Shown here: in pieces, positions 6,406 to 13,359 of the stretch | How positions within the stretch are numbered: the stretch's first letter is position 1 | How the letters are laid out: every line of letters begins with the position of its first letter | Assembly: GCA_024404475.1 (NCBI GenBank) | Contig: JAKSPV010000013.1 | Coordinates: 1-18,742 of the forward strand | Length of the DNA stretch: 18,742 bases | Direction: 5' to 3' | DNA from: Clostridia bacterium | Lineage (GTDB): Bacteria; Bacillota; Clostridia; Oscillospirales; CAG-272 | Position numbers and translations under genes: made by a program | Notes under the pieces: generated by a model | The model's database searches: none | Told to the model about the DNA's origin: nothing | Seen by the model: only the letters and a program-made list of their open reading frames with translations

Positions 6406-9400
6406 TTATGCCTTCGGCTGCTTGTCGCCCGTCAGCATCTCGGCTTCCTCGCCGGAAACGGCACCCGCGTCGAGCGTGAAGACCTTCGAGATGCCGTGGC
6501 GCGGCATCGTGACGCCATAAAGCGTATCGGCGATCTCCATGGTGCCGCGGCGGTGCGTGATCATGATGATCTGCATCTGGCGGGAGTAGCGTTTGATGTA
6601 GCGCGCCACGCGCGTGACGTTGACCTCGTCGAGCGCCGCCTCGATCTCATCGAAGATACAGAACGGCGACGGGTTGACGCGGATCAGGGCGAACAGAAGC
6701 GCGATGGCAACGAATGCCTGCTCGCCGCCGGAAAGCAGCGTCAGGCTCTTGATCATCTTGCCGGGAGGCGCGACGCTGATCTCGATGCCGCAGTTCAGAA
6801 CGTCGTTCGGATCGCTGAGCGTTAAGTGGGCGTGGCCGCCGCCGAAGAGTTCCTGGAACACTTCGTTGAAGTTGATGTTGATCTGGTCGAATGCCACGGT
6901 GAACATCCGGCGCATTTCGTCCTCGATCCCGGCGATCAGCTTCTCAATGTCGGCCTTCGCCGCTTCGAGGTCGTCGAGTTGGAGTTTCATCGCGTCGTAA
7001 CGCTCCTTGACTTCCTTGTACTCGTCGATCGAGGCGACGTTGACGTTGCCGAGACCGCGGAGCTGGTTGCGAAGCTCCGTGAGCCGTTCCGCGGCGGCGG
7101 TACGCTCGCCGTAGACGACGGGCGGATAACCGAGCGCCGCGGCAGTCGAGTGCGTAAGTTCGTATTCGTCCCAGAGCCGCTCGGTCATCTTGTCGATGTC
7201 GATGCGGAGCTGTTCGAGTTTGCTTTCGTTGCGCGAGTGGGCGCGGAAGATGATCTCCTTGCGGGCGCCGATCTCTTTCAGCTGACCGCGGAGTTCCTGG
7301 AGGCGCTTTTCGAAGTCCATGCCCTCGTTTTCGAGTCGGCTGCGCTCTTCCTCTTTTTTGTCGAGCGCGGCGGTGAAATCGCCGGCGGCGGTCTTCTTCT
7401 CCGCCATTTCGCGGCGGATGCGCTTCTCCTCGTCTGCGAGGCGCGCGATCTCGGCGCTGTGTGCGGCGATCTCGTCCGAGAGACGGCGGCAGGTATCGCG
7501 GCTCGTCTCGGCGGCGGCGTCTGCCGCCTCCATGTCCTTGCGGCGCTCCGCGAGGAGCACCTGCGTCTCCGCCATACGGACGCCGATCTCTTCCATCTGC
7601 TCGTCGAGTCCGGCACGGACGGCGTCGAGCGCAGCGCGTTTTTCGGCGAGCGACGCGAGCGTTTCTTCCTCGCGTGCGCTGATCGCTTCGAGCTTTGTGA
7701 CGTCGGCGGCGCCTCTGTCCTGCTCGTCCGTGAGCGCGGAGGCGTCGGCGGAAAGCTGCGTCAGGTGATTCTCCGCGACCTCAAGCTGCGCGGCGAGGCC
7801 GTCGCGGTGTGACTGCTCGGAGCTGCGGAGCGTCTCGACGAGCGTTTTCTTTTCCTGCTCGGTAATGCGGCCGGCGGCCGTCTCTTCGGCATCTTTCTCG
7901 CACGCGGCGAGTTCCTTCCGGATCGAAGCGACGGAACTTTCGAGAGCGCGTTTTTCGGTTTCGAGTTTTTCGATCTGCGAGGCGCGGGTTAGAATACCGC
8001 TGTCGCGTTTGGCGGAGCCGCCCGTAAATGAGCCGCCCGCGTTGATCTGCTGGCCGTCGAGCGTGACGCAGCGAACGCGCCACGACTGGCTTTTTGCGAA
8101 ATCGGTCGCGCGGTCGAGGTCGCTGAAAACGGCGATGCGGCCGAGAAGCGACGAGACGATCTCACGATAGGTGTTTTCGGTCTGGACGAGCTCGTCGGCG
8201 TATCCGACGAAGCCGGCTGCGGCAGATGCCGCGTCAAGCTCGCGGGTGCGGTTCTGGCCGCGGATCGAACTGATCGGGTAGAACGTGGCGCGGCCCGCGC
8301 CGGACTGCTTCAAGAGCCCGATGGCGGCCTTGGCGGCTTTCTCGTCATCGACGACAAGATTCTGCAGCGCGTTTCCGAGCGCCGTTTCCACGGCGACGGT
8401 GTATTCCGCGGGCACGCGGATGAGCTGCGAGAGCGGCCCTCTGATGCCGCTGATCCTGCCTTTCTGTGCCTCGCCCATGACAAAGCGGACGGAGCCGATA
8501 TAGCCCTCAAAATGCTCCTCAAAGCCGCGGAGGGCGCTGATGCGGCTGTCGATCGCGCCGGCGCTTGCCTCGGCCTCGGCCATTTTGCGGCGAAGCGACT
8601 GGCTCTTTGCCTCGCCGGCTTCGATCGCGCGGTCTGCCTCGCGGAGCGCGGCGTCGCTCTTTTCGATCGCCTCGGTGTAGGTGCGGATGACGTCATCGAC
8701 GTCGTCGAGTTCCCGTCGGATGCTTTCGACCTTGGATTTGTATGCCTCGATCTCGCTGCCCACCGTCGCGCCGCGGCTTTCGTGATCGGAGATCATGCTG
8801 CGCAGAACGCTGAGCTTGACCTTGTGATCGGTCAGGGACGCTTCCGTCGCCGTCTGTTCGGCGGCGAGTTCGGCGGCGAGCTGCTCTTTCTCGCGGCGCA
8901 TTTCGACAAGGCCGCTTCTTTCGTTCACGACCTCGGCGGCGCTCTCCTCGGCTTCGCCGAGAAGCGACTGCATCCTGCGGCAGTTCTCCGCGAGTTTGCG
9001 GCCGTCCTTTTCGGCGGCGCGGAGCGACTGCTCGACGGCCGCCTTTTCGCGGTCTTGCTCTTTTGTCATCTCGGACACGTGACCGAGATTGGTTTCAAGC
9101 ACCTTGCAGGCGCTCTCGGTCTCGCTCTGGCGGTCGCGGAGGGAGCGGATCTCCTCGTAGAGCCGCTGGGCGGCCTGCTTGTTCTCCATGGATGCCTCGT
9201 ACAGACGGTCGCTCTGTGCTTCGACGGAGCGCTCTGTGTCGGAGATCATTTCCATTTCATGTGCCGAGAGGCGGCAGTCCGATTCGGTCTTGTCGCGGTC
9301 GGCGGTCATTCTGTTGATGTCGTAGAGCCAAAGGGAGATGTCCGCCTCTTTCTTCTGCTCGTACAGATCGAGATAGCGGCGCGCCTTCGCCGATTCCTTT

Positions 9401-10020
9401 TCAAGCGTCGGGATACGGACCTCGAGTTCGTTGAAGACGTCCAGAACGCGCTCGACGTTTTCGTTCGTCGCCGCGAGGCGCTTCTCCGCCTCTTCCTTCT
9501 GGTAGCGGAACTTCGAAATGCCGGCGGTCTCCTCGAAAATACCGCGGCGGTCTTCGCTCTTCTTCGAGATGATCTCGGCGATCTTGCCCTGGCCGATGAT
9601 CGAATAGCCCTCGCGGCCGATACCGGTATTCATGAAGAGCTCGTAGATATCGCGGAGGCGGCAGGGCTTGCGGTTGATGAAATATTCGCTTTCGCCCGCG
9701 CGGTAGTACCGGCGCGTGACGGTGATCTCGTCGTAGGGGCTGTTGACGCGGACGTCGCCGGTGTTGTCGAACGTGACGGAGACCTCGGCGAAGCTCATCG
9801 GCTTGCGGCCGTCGGCGCCGATAAAGATGACGTCCTCCATCTTGGTACCGCGGATGCTGCGGCTCGACAGCTCGCCGAGCACCCAGCGCATCGCGTCAGT
9901 GATATTCGATTTACCGCTTCCGTTCGGGCCGACGATGACCGTCGAGCCGGCGTCGAAATGCAGGACTGTTTTTTCCGGGAAAGATTTGAACCCGTGGAGT
10001 TCGAGGGACTTCAGGTACAA
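6406..10020 (-). CDS. smc: Chromosome partition/condensation protein SMC
   Basis: SMC is the ATPase core of the bacterial condensin (with ScpA and ScpB) that folds and segregates the chromosome. The protein is about 1204 residues, the usual size. The N-terminal head has Walker A GPNGSGKSN (about 31-39). Two long coiled-coil arms rich in Glu, Arg and Ala flank the hinge (about 505-680, including GFKSF-distant IRGPLSQLIRVP and GGSFTGGSAKRDSG). The C-terminal head has the ABC signature LLSGGEQAFVAIALLFALI (from about 1095) and Walker B FCIFDEIEAALDE. A GTG lies at 10029, but AAAGGA ends only one base before it. The TTG at 10020 is 10 bases from that Shine-Dalgarno and gives the typical SMC N-terminus MYLKSLELHGFKSF, so I prefer TTG. 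smc appears to have its own promoter after the rnc terminator and is the first gene of the next unit. Confidence 0.97.
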   Translation of the reverse strand: MYLKSLELHGFKSFPEKTVLHFDAGSTVIVGPNGSGKSNITDAMRWVLGELSSRSIRGTKMEDVIFIGADGRKPMSFAEVSVTFDNTGDVRVNSPYDEITVTRRYYRAGESEYFINRKPCRLRDIYELFMNTGIGREGYSIIGQGKIAEIISKKSEDRRGIFEETAGISKFRYQKEEAEKRLAATNENVERVLDVFNELEVRIPTLEKESAKARRYLDLYEQKKEADISLWLYDINRMTADRDKTESDCRLSAHEMEMISDTERSVEAQSDRLYEASMENKQAAQRLYEEIRSLRDRQSETESACKVLETNLGHVSEMTKEQDREKAAVEQSLRAAEKDGRKLAENCRRMQSLLGEAEESAAEVVNERSGLVEMRREKEQLAAELAAEQTATEASLTDHKVKLSVLRSMISDHESRGATVGSEIEAYKSKVESIRRELDDVDDVIRTYTEAIEKSDAALREADRAIEAGEAKSQSLRRKMAEAEASAGAIDSRISALRGFEEHFEGYIGSVRFVMGEAQKGRISGIRGPLSQLIRVPAEYTVAVETALGNALQNLVVDDEKAAKAAIGLLKQSGAGRATFYPISSIRGQNRTRELDAASAAAGFVGYADELVQTENTYREIVSSLLGRIAVFSDLDRATDFAKSQSWRVRCVTLDGQQINAGGSFTGGSAKRDSGILTRASQIEKLETEKRALESSVASIRKELAACEKDAEETAAGRITEQEKKTLVETLRSSEQSHRDGLAAQLEVAENHLTQLSADASALTDEQDRGAADVTKLEAISAREEETLASLAEKRAALDAVRAGLDEQMEEIGVRMAETQVLLAERRKDMEAADAAAETSRDTCRRLSDEIAAHSAEIARLADEEKRIRREMAEKKTAAGDFTAALDKKEEERSRLENEGMDFEKRLQELRGQLKEIGARKEIIFRAHSRNESKLEQLRIDIDKMTERLWDEYELTHSTAAALGYPPVVYGERTAAAERLTELRNQLRGLGNVNVASIDEYKEVKERYDAMKLQLDDLEAAKADIEKLIAGIEDEMRRMFTVAFDQININFNEVFQELFGGGHAHLTLSDPNDVLNCGIEISVAPPGKMIKSLTLLSGGEQAFVAIALLFALIRVNPSPFCIFDEIEAALDEVNVTRVARYIKRYSRQMQIIMITHRRGTMEIADTLYGVTMPRHGISKVFTLDAGAVSGEEAEMLTGDKQPKA

Positions 10021-10038
10021 ATGATTCACATCCTTTCG

Positions 10039-10056
10039 GCCGCTCTGTCGGGCGGC
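10039..10056 (-). promoter_or_regulatory. Hairpin just upstream of the smc ribosome binding site
   Basis: In the smc leader GCCGC (10052-10056 on the minus strand) can pair with GCGGC (10039-10043) around an eight-base loop, immediately before GAAAGGA. It could shape access to the Shine-Dalgarno. No run of T follows, so it is not a terminator. The stem is only five pairs and could be chance in GC-rich DNA. Confidence 0.3.
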
Positions 10057-10071
10057 TTTTCTCTATCGCAA

Positions 10072-10084
10072 GACAAGACTTGTC
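10072..10084. repeat. 13-base dyad in the smc leader
   Basis: The perfect inverted repeat GACAAG-A-CTTGTC (six bases, one-base centre) lies about 15-27 bases downstream of the predicted smc transcription start. A one-base centre suits a DNA operator better than an RNA hairpin. I do not recognise it as a known operator, and only one copy was noticed. Confidence 0.35.
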
Positions 10085-10105
10085 ATGTTTGCATACTTAT
10101 GGTTT

Positions 10106-10134
10106 ATGATACCACAACCGGCCCTCTTTTTCAA
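10106..10134 (-). promoter_or_regulatory. Sigma-A-type promoter for smc
   Basis: On the minus strand TTGAAA (10129-10134) is separated by exactly 17 bases from TATCAT (10106-10111). TGG directly precedes the -10, giving an extended -10. It lies between the rnc terminator and smc, the expected place. Transcription would start near 10098-10099, giving a leader of about 78 bases before the TTG start. Confidence 0.7.
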
Positions 10135-10166
10135 TGTTTTTCAGCGATTTTCTTTTGTCGGGGCGT

Positions 10167-10194
10167 AAAAAAAGAAGGGCTTTTTCAGCCCTTC
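10167..10194 (-). terminator. Rho-independent terminator after rnc
   Basis: On the minus strand the stem GAAGGGCT / AGCCCTTC (eight pairs, loop GAAAA) is followed directly by seven T residues (10173 down to 10167). It begins about 10 bases past the rnc stop. It should end the unit containing plsX and rnc and insulate smc from it. Confidence 0.92.
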
Positions 10195-10204
10195 TCCGCT
10201 GTTT

Positions 10205-10960
10205 TCAGTTCTCCGGGGAATCGACGGACTTCCCGCCGAAAAGGACGAGTGCTTCCGCCGCAGCGGCCTGCTCCGCCTCACGTTTGGAATGGCCGATTCC
10301 GCGGCCGATGACGTTGCTGTTGAGCCGCGCCTCGATCTCAAACAACTTGTTGTGATCGGGGCCGCTCTCCGAAACGAGCACGTATTCGAGACGCTCGCCG
10401 GCGGCTTCCTGGATGATCTGCTGAAGCGCGGTCTTCGCGTCGATGAACGTGTGTTTCTTCTCTTCCGTCTCGCCGATGTAGCGCACGACGTGCGGCATCA
10501 GAAAACGGGCGACGGGCTCGCAGTCCTCACCGCTGTCAAGGTAAATCGCCGCAAGGACAGCCTCGAAGGCGTCCGACGTGATCGACGGACGGTGACGGCC
10601 GTCGTTCATTTCTTCGCCGCGGCCGAGATAGAGGTAATCGCCGAGACCGATCGCTGCGGCATACGCTGCAAGCGCCTTTTCACAGACGGCGGACGCACGG
10701 ATCTTCGTGAGGTCGCCCTCCATGTTCTCCGCGTAAGTGCGGAAGAGGTAACCGCTGACGATCACGGAAAGAACGGAGTCGCCGAGAAATTCGAGACGCT
10801 CGTTGCAGTAGGCGTTTTCCACGCCGCGGCCGCGCATCTCGTTGTAAAAGGACGAATGAGAAAGCGCCTCGCGGAGCAGCTCGGGATTTTTGAAGCGGTA
10901 CCCGAGTTTCTCCTCCAGTTCCTCCATCGGGAGCGGAGCAAAAGACGCGTTATCTTTCAT
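10205..10960 (-). CDS. rnc: Ribonuclease III
   Basis: RNase III cuts double-stranded RNA in rRNA maturation and mRNA decay. The protein has 251 residues, normal for the family. The catalytic domain carries the signature NERLEFLGD at residues 53-61 and the second acidic site SDAFEAVLAAIYLD at 129-142, so the metal ligands are present. The C-terminal double-stranded RNA-binding domain (about 165-240) ends in GRGIGHSKREAEQAAAAEAL. The ATG at 10960 is chosen here. An in-frame TTG two codons earlier (10966) has the better spacing to AAAGG (7 bases rather than 13), so it is a real alternative. plsX ends 24 bp upstream with no acpP between them, unlike many Bacillota. A strong terminator follows the stop. 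Confidence 0.97.
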   Translation of the reverse strand: MKDNASFAPLPMEELEEKLGYRFKNPELLREALSHSSFYNEMRGRGVENAYCNERLEFLGDSVLSVIVSGYLFRTYAENMEGDLTKIRASAVCEKALAAYAAAIGLGDYLYLGRGEEMNDGRHRPSITSDAFEAVLAAIYLDSGEDCEPVARFLMPHVVRYIGETEEKKHTFIDAKTALQQIIQEAAGERLEYVLVSESGPDHNKLFEIEARLNSNVIGRGIGHSKREAEQAAAAEALVLFGGKSVDSPEN

Positions 10961-10990
10961 GGTCAAAGACCTGCCTTTCCGAAAAATGGA

Positions 10991-12013
10991 TCACACGCCG
11001 GCGGGCGCGGGGACGTCAACGTCGGTAAACGACGGAGCCGCCGCTGCCACCGCCTCAATCGCGCCGGAAGAAGCGAAGATCGCCGCCTGCCGGATCGCCG
11101 CGGCGGCTGCCGCCGCGTTCGAGTTGCCGTGTGCCTTGATGACCGGCTTGCGGAGCCCGAGGATAGGTGCGCCGCCGGTACATTCGCTGCTGAGGGAGTG
11201 GAGCGTGCGGTGCAGCGAGCCGCGCACGGTGAGATAGCCGAGGCGGGATGCGACCGTCTGGGAGAAGACGTCGTTCATCGTCTCCTTGAAGAACGTGCCC
11301 ATGCCCTCCATCAGCTTGATGACGATATTGCCGGTGAAGCCGTCCGTGACGAGGACGTCGCAGACACCGGCGGGGATGTCGCGGGATTCGACGTTGCCGA
11401 TGAAGTTGATGTCGTCGCGCGCCGCGAGCAGTTTATAAGCGTCCGCGACCTCCGGCACGCCCTTTGTCGGCTCGGTACCGTTGTTGAGGAGCGCAACGCG
11501 CGGGTTTTCGACGCCGCCGGCGTTCTTCATGTAGATCGAGCCCATGACCGCCCACTGGACGTCGTAGTCGGTGTGGTAACCGAGGTTGGCGCCGCTGTCG
11601 AGCAGGAGAACGGGGTGCGGGAGCGGCAGGATCGTCGCGATCGGTGCACGGCGAACGCCGTGGACGGTACGGACGTAATGCGTCGCCGCGAACAGGAGCG
11701 CGCCCGTATTGCCGGCGGAAACGACTGCGTCGCCATCGCCGCTCTGGAGCATCCGGAGCGACACCGCCATCGAGGAATCCTTCTTCGTGCGGAGCACGCC
11801 GAGCGGATCGTCCTCCATCGTGACACTCTCGGCGGCGTGGTGCACCGTCACGTTGGCGGGGCAGGCGCCGCGGGAAGCGATGATCTCCCCGACTTTTGCC
11901 TCGTCTCCGACGAGCACGATGTTGAGATTTTCGTCTTTTGCGGCGTCAAGGGCTCCCTCGACAATGGCAAGCGGCGCGTTATCGCCGCCCATGGCGTCAA
12001 CGATGATTCGCAT
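10991..12013 (-). CDS. plsX: Phosphate acyltransferase PlsX
   Basis: PlsX converts acyl-ACP and phosphate to acyl-phosphate, the donor used by PlsY in the first step of phospholipid synthesis. It is a peripheral membrane enzyme. The protein is 340 residues, the usual length. Family motifs are the N-terminal IIVDAMGGDNAP, LVGDEAKV, LLLDSGANLGYH, ALLNNGTEPTKG, DGFTGNIVIKLMEGMG and the C-terminal GGAPILGLRKPVIKAHGNSN. The ATG has AAAGGAA six bases ahead, and trmFO ends 11 bp upstream. The fabD, fabG and acpP genes that often follow plsX are absent here, and rnc comes next. Confidence 0.96.
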   Translation of the reverse strand: MRIIVDAMGGDNAPLAIVEGALDAAKDENLNIVLVGDEAKVGEIIASRGACPANVTVHHAAESVTMEDDPLGVLRTKKDSSMAVSLRMLQSGDGDAVVSAGNTGALLFAATHYVRTVHGVRRAPIATILPLPHPVLLLDSGANLGYHTDYDVQWAVMGSIYMKNAGGVENPRVALLNNGTEPTKGVPEVADAYKLLAARDDINFIGNVESRDIPAGVCDVLVTDGFTGNIVIKLMEGMGTFFKETMNDVFSQTVASRLGYLTVRGSLHRTLHSLSSECTGGAPILGLRKPVIKAHGNSNAAAAAAAIRQAAIFASSGAIEAVAAAAPSFTDVDVPAPAGV

Positions 12014-12024
12014 GGTGTTTCCTT

Positions 12025-13356
12025 TCAGAACTCGCGCTGTGCCGCGATGGCGTCGATCTTTTCGAGCGCCCTCTTGGCGTAAAACTCATACCGCGGTTTC
12101 TTGCCGCCGCGGATCTTGGTGTCAGGTGATGCGATGATGCCGAAATTGGCGTTCATCGGCTGGAAATCGCCGAGCCCGCCGCGGCTGATATACGCCGCCA
12201 TCGCGCCGATCTCGGTCTCGTCGGTATAATCCGGCGCTTCGGTGCCGAGGACGCGGCAGGCAGCTGCCTCGCCGGCAACGTAGCCGGATGCAGCCGATTC
12301 GATGTACCCCTCGACGCCGGTCATCTGCCCGGCGAAATAGAGGTTCCGCTGCTGCCGGAGGTTATAATCACGGTCGAGCAGCGCCGGCGAATGAAGAAAC
12401 GTATTGCGGTGCATGACGCCGTACCGCAGGAATTCCGCCGACTCGAGGCCGGGAATCATGCGGAAGACGCGCCGCTGCTCCGGGAACGTCAGGTGCGTCT
12501 GGAAACCGACGAGGTTATACATCGTCCCCTCGTCGTTCTCGCGGCGGAGCTGCACGACGGCGTAATAGCGTTTCCCCGTTTCCGGGTGCGTGATGCCGAC
12601 GGGCTTCAGCGGGCCGTAGCGGAGCGTGTCCTCGCCGCGTGCCGCCATGATCTCGACGGGCATACAGCCCTCGAAGATCTGAATCTTTCCGTCATCGTCG
12701 ATGTCGTGGAGCGGTGCCGTTTCGGCGTGGAGGAGCGCGTCGAGGAACGCCTCGTACTCGTCCTTCTCCATCGGGCAGTTGATATAGTCCGCGTCGCCCT
12801 TGCCCCAGCGGGACGCAAAGAACGCGCGGGACATATCGACCGACTCGAACGACACGATCGGTGCCACGGCGTCGTAGAAATGGAGCTCGTCGCCGCCGAC
12901 AAGCGCGGCGATCTCGTGTGCAAGGGCGTCCGAGGTGAGCGGGCCCGTCGCCACGACGGTGATCTCGTCCTCCGGCAGTTTCGTGACTTCTTCTTCAATG
13001 ACGGTCACGAGCGGATGCGCTTTCAGTTTTTCCGTCACGTACGCGGAGAACTTGTCGCGGTCGACCGCGAGAGCGGCGCCGGCAGGGACGCGCGTTTTGT
13101 CCGCCGCCTCCATGACGAGAGAGCCCAGCCGGCGGAGCTCCTCTTTGAGGAGACCGACTGCGGACGTCACGTCATCGGAGCGGAGCGAGTTCGAGCAGAT
13201 CAGCTCAGCAAAGCCGTCCGCTTTGTGGGCGGGCGAGCGCTTCGCGGGCTTCATTTCATAGAGATGCACGGGGATACCGCGCCGCGCGATCTGCCACGCG
13301 GCTTCGCTGCCGGCAAGGCCGGCGCCCAGTACATTGATATGCTTGTCAGCGGTCAT
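12025..13356 (-). CDS. trmFO: Methylenetetrahydrofolate-tRNA (uracil-5-)-methyltransferase TrmFO
   Basis: TrmFO is a flavoenzyme that makes 5-methyluridine at position 54 of the tRNA T-loop, using methylenetetrahydrofolate as the carbon source. The protein has 443 residues, the usual length. The FAD-binding motif GAGLAGSEAA is at 11-20. Two cysteines match those known to matter in the Bacillus enzyme: Cys54 in ELICSNSLRS and Cys231 in IFEGCMPVEIM. YFAGQMTGVEGYIESAASG and the QPMNANFGI block are also typical of the family. The ATG has GGAG nine bases ahead, inside the end of topA, which stops only 3 bp upstream. The topA-trmFO pairing is common in Bacillota. Confidence 0.97.
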   Translation of the reverse strand: MTADKHINVLGAGLAGSEAAWQIARRGIPVHLYEMKPAKRSPAHKADGFAELICSNSLRSDDVTSAVGLLKEELRRLGSLVMEAADKTRVPAGAALAVDRDKFSAYVTEKLKAHPLVTVIEEEVTKLPEDEITVVATGPLTSDALAHEIAALVGGDELHFYDAVAPIVSFESVDMSRAFFASRWGKGDADYINCPMEKDEYEAFLDALLHAETAPLHDIDDDGKIQIFEGCMPVEIMAARGEDTLRYGPLKPVGITHPETGKRYYAVVQLRRENDEGTMYNLVGFQTHLTFPEQRRVFRMIPGLESAEFLRYGVMHRNTFLHSPALLDRDYNLRQQRNLYFAGQMTGVEGYIESAASGYVAGEAAACRVLGTEAPDYTDETEIGAMAAYISRGGLGDFQPMNANFGIIASPDTKIRGGKKPRYEFYAKRALEKIDAIAAQREF

Positions 13357-13359
13357 GGA

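Noticed and set aside
5282..6825. Overlapping plus-strand frames of 412 and 340 codons
   Set aside because: Antisense to rdgB, ftsY and the 3' end of smc. No ribosome binding site or protein motif.
8512..10311. Plus-strand open frame of 599 codons
   Set aside because: Antisense to smc. It also runs through the smc promoter and the rnc terminator, which a real gene would not be expected to do.
10289..12082. Plus-strand open frame of 597 codons
   Set aside because: Antisense to rnc and plsX, and a mirror of their codon bias.
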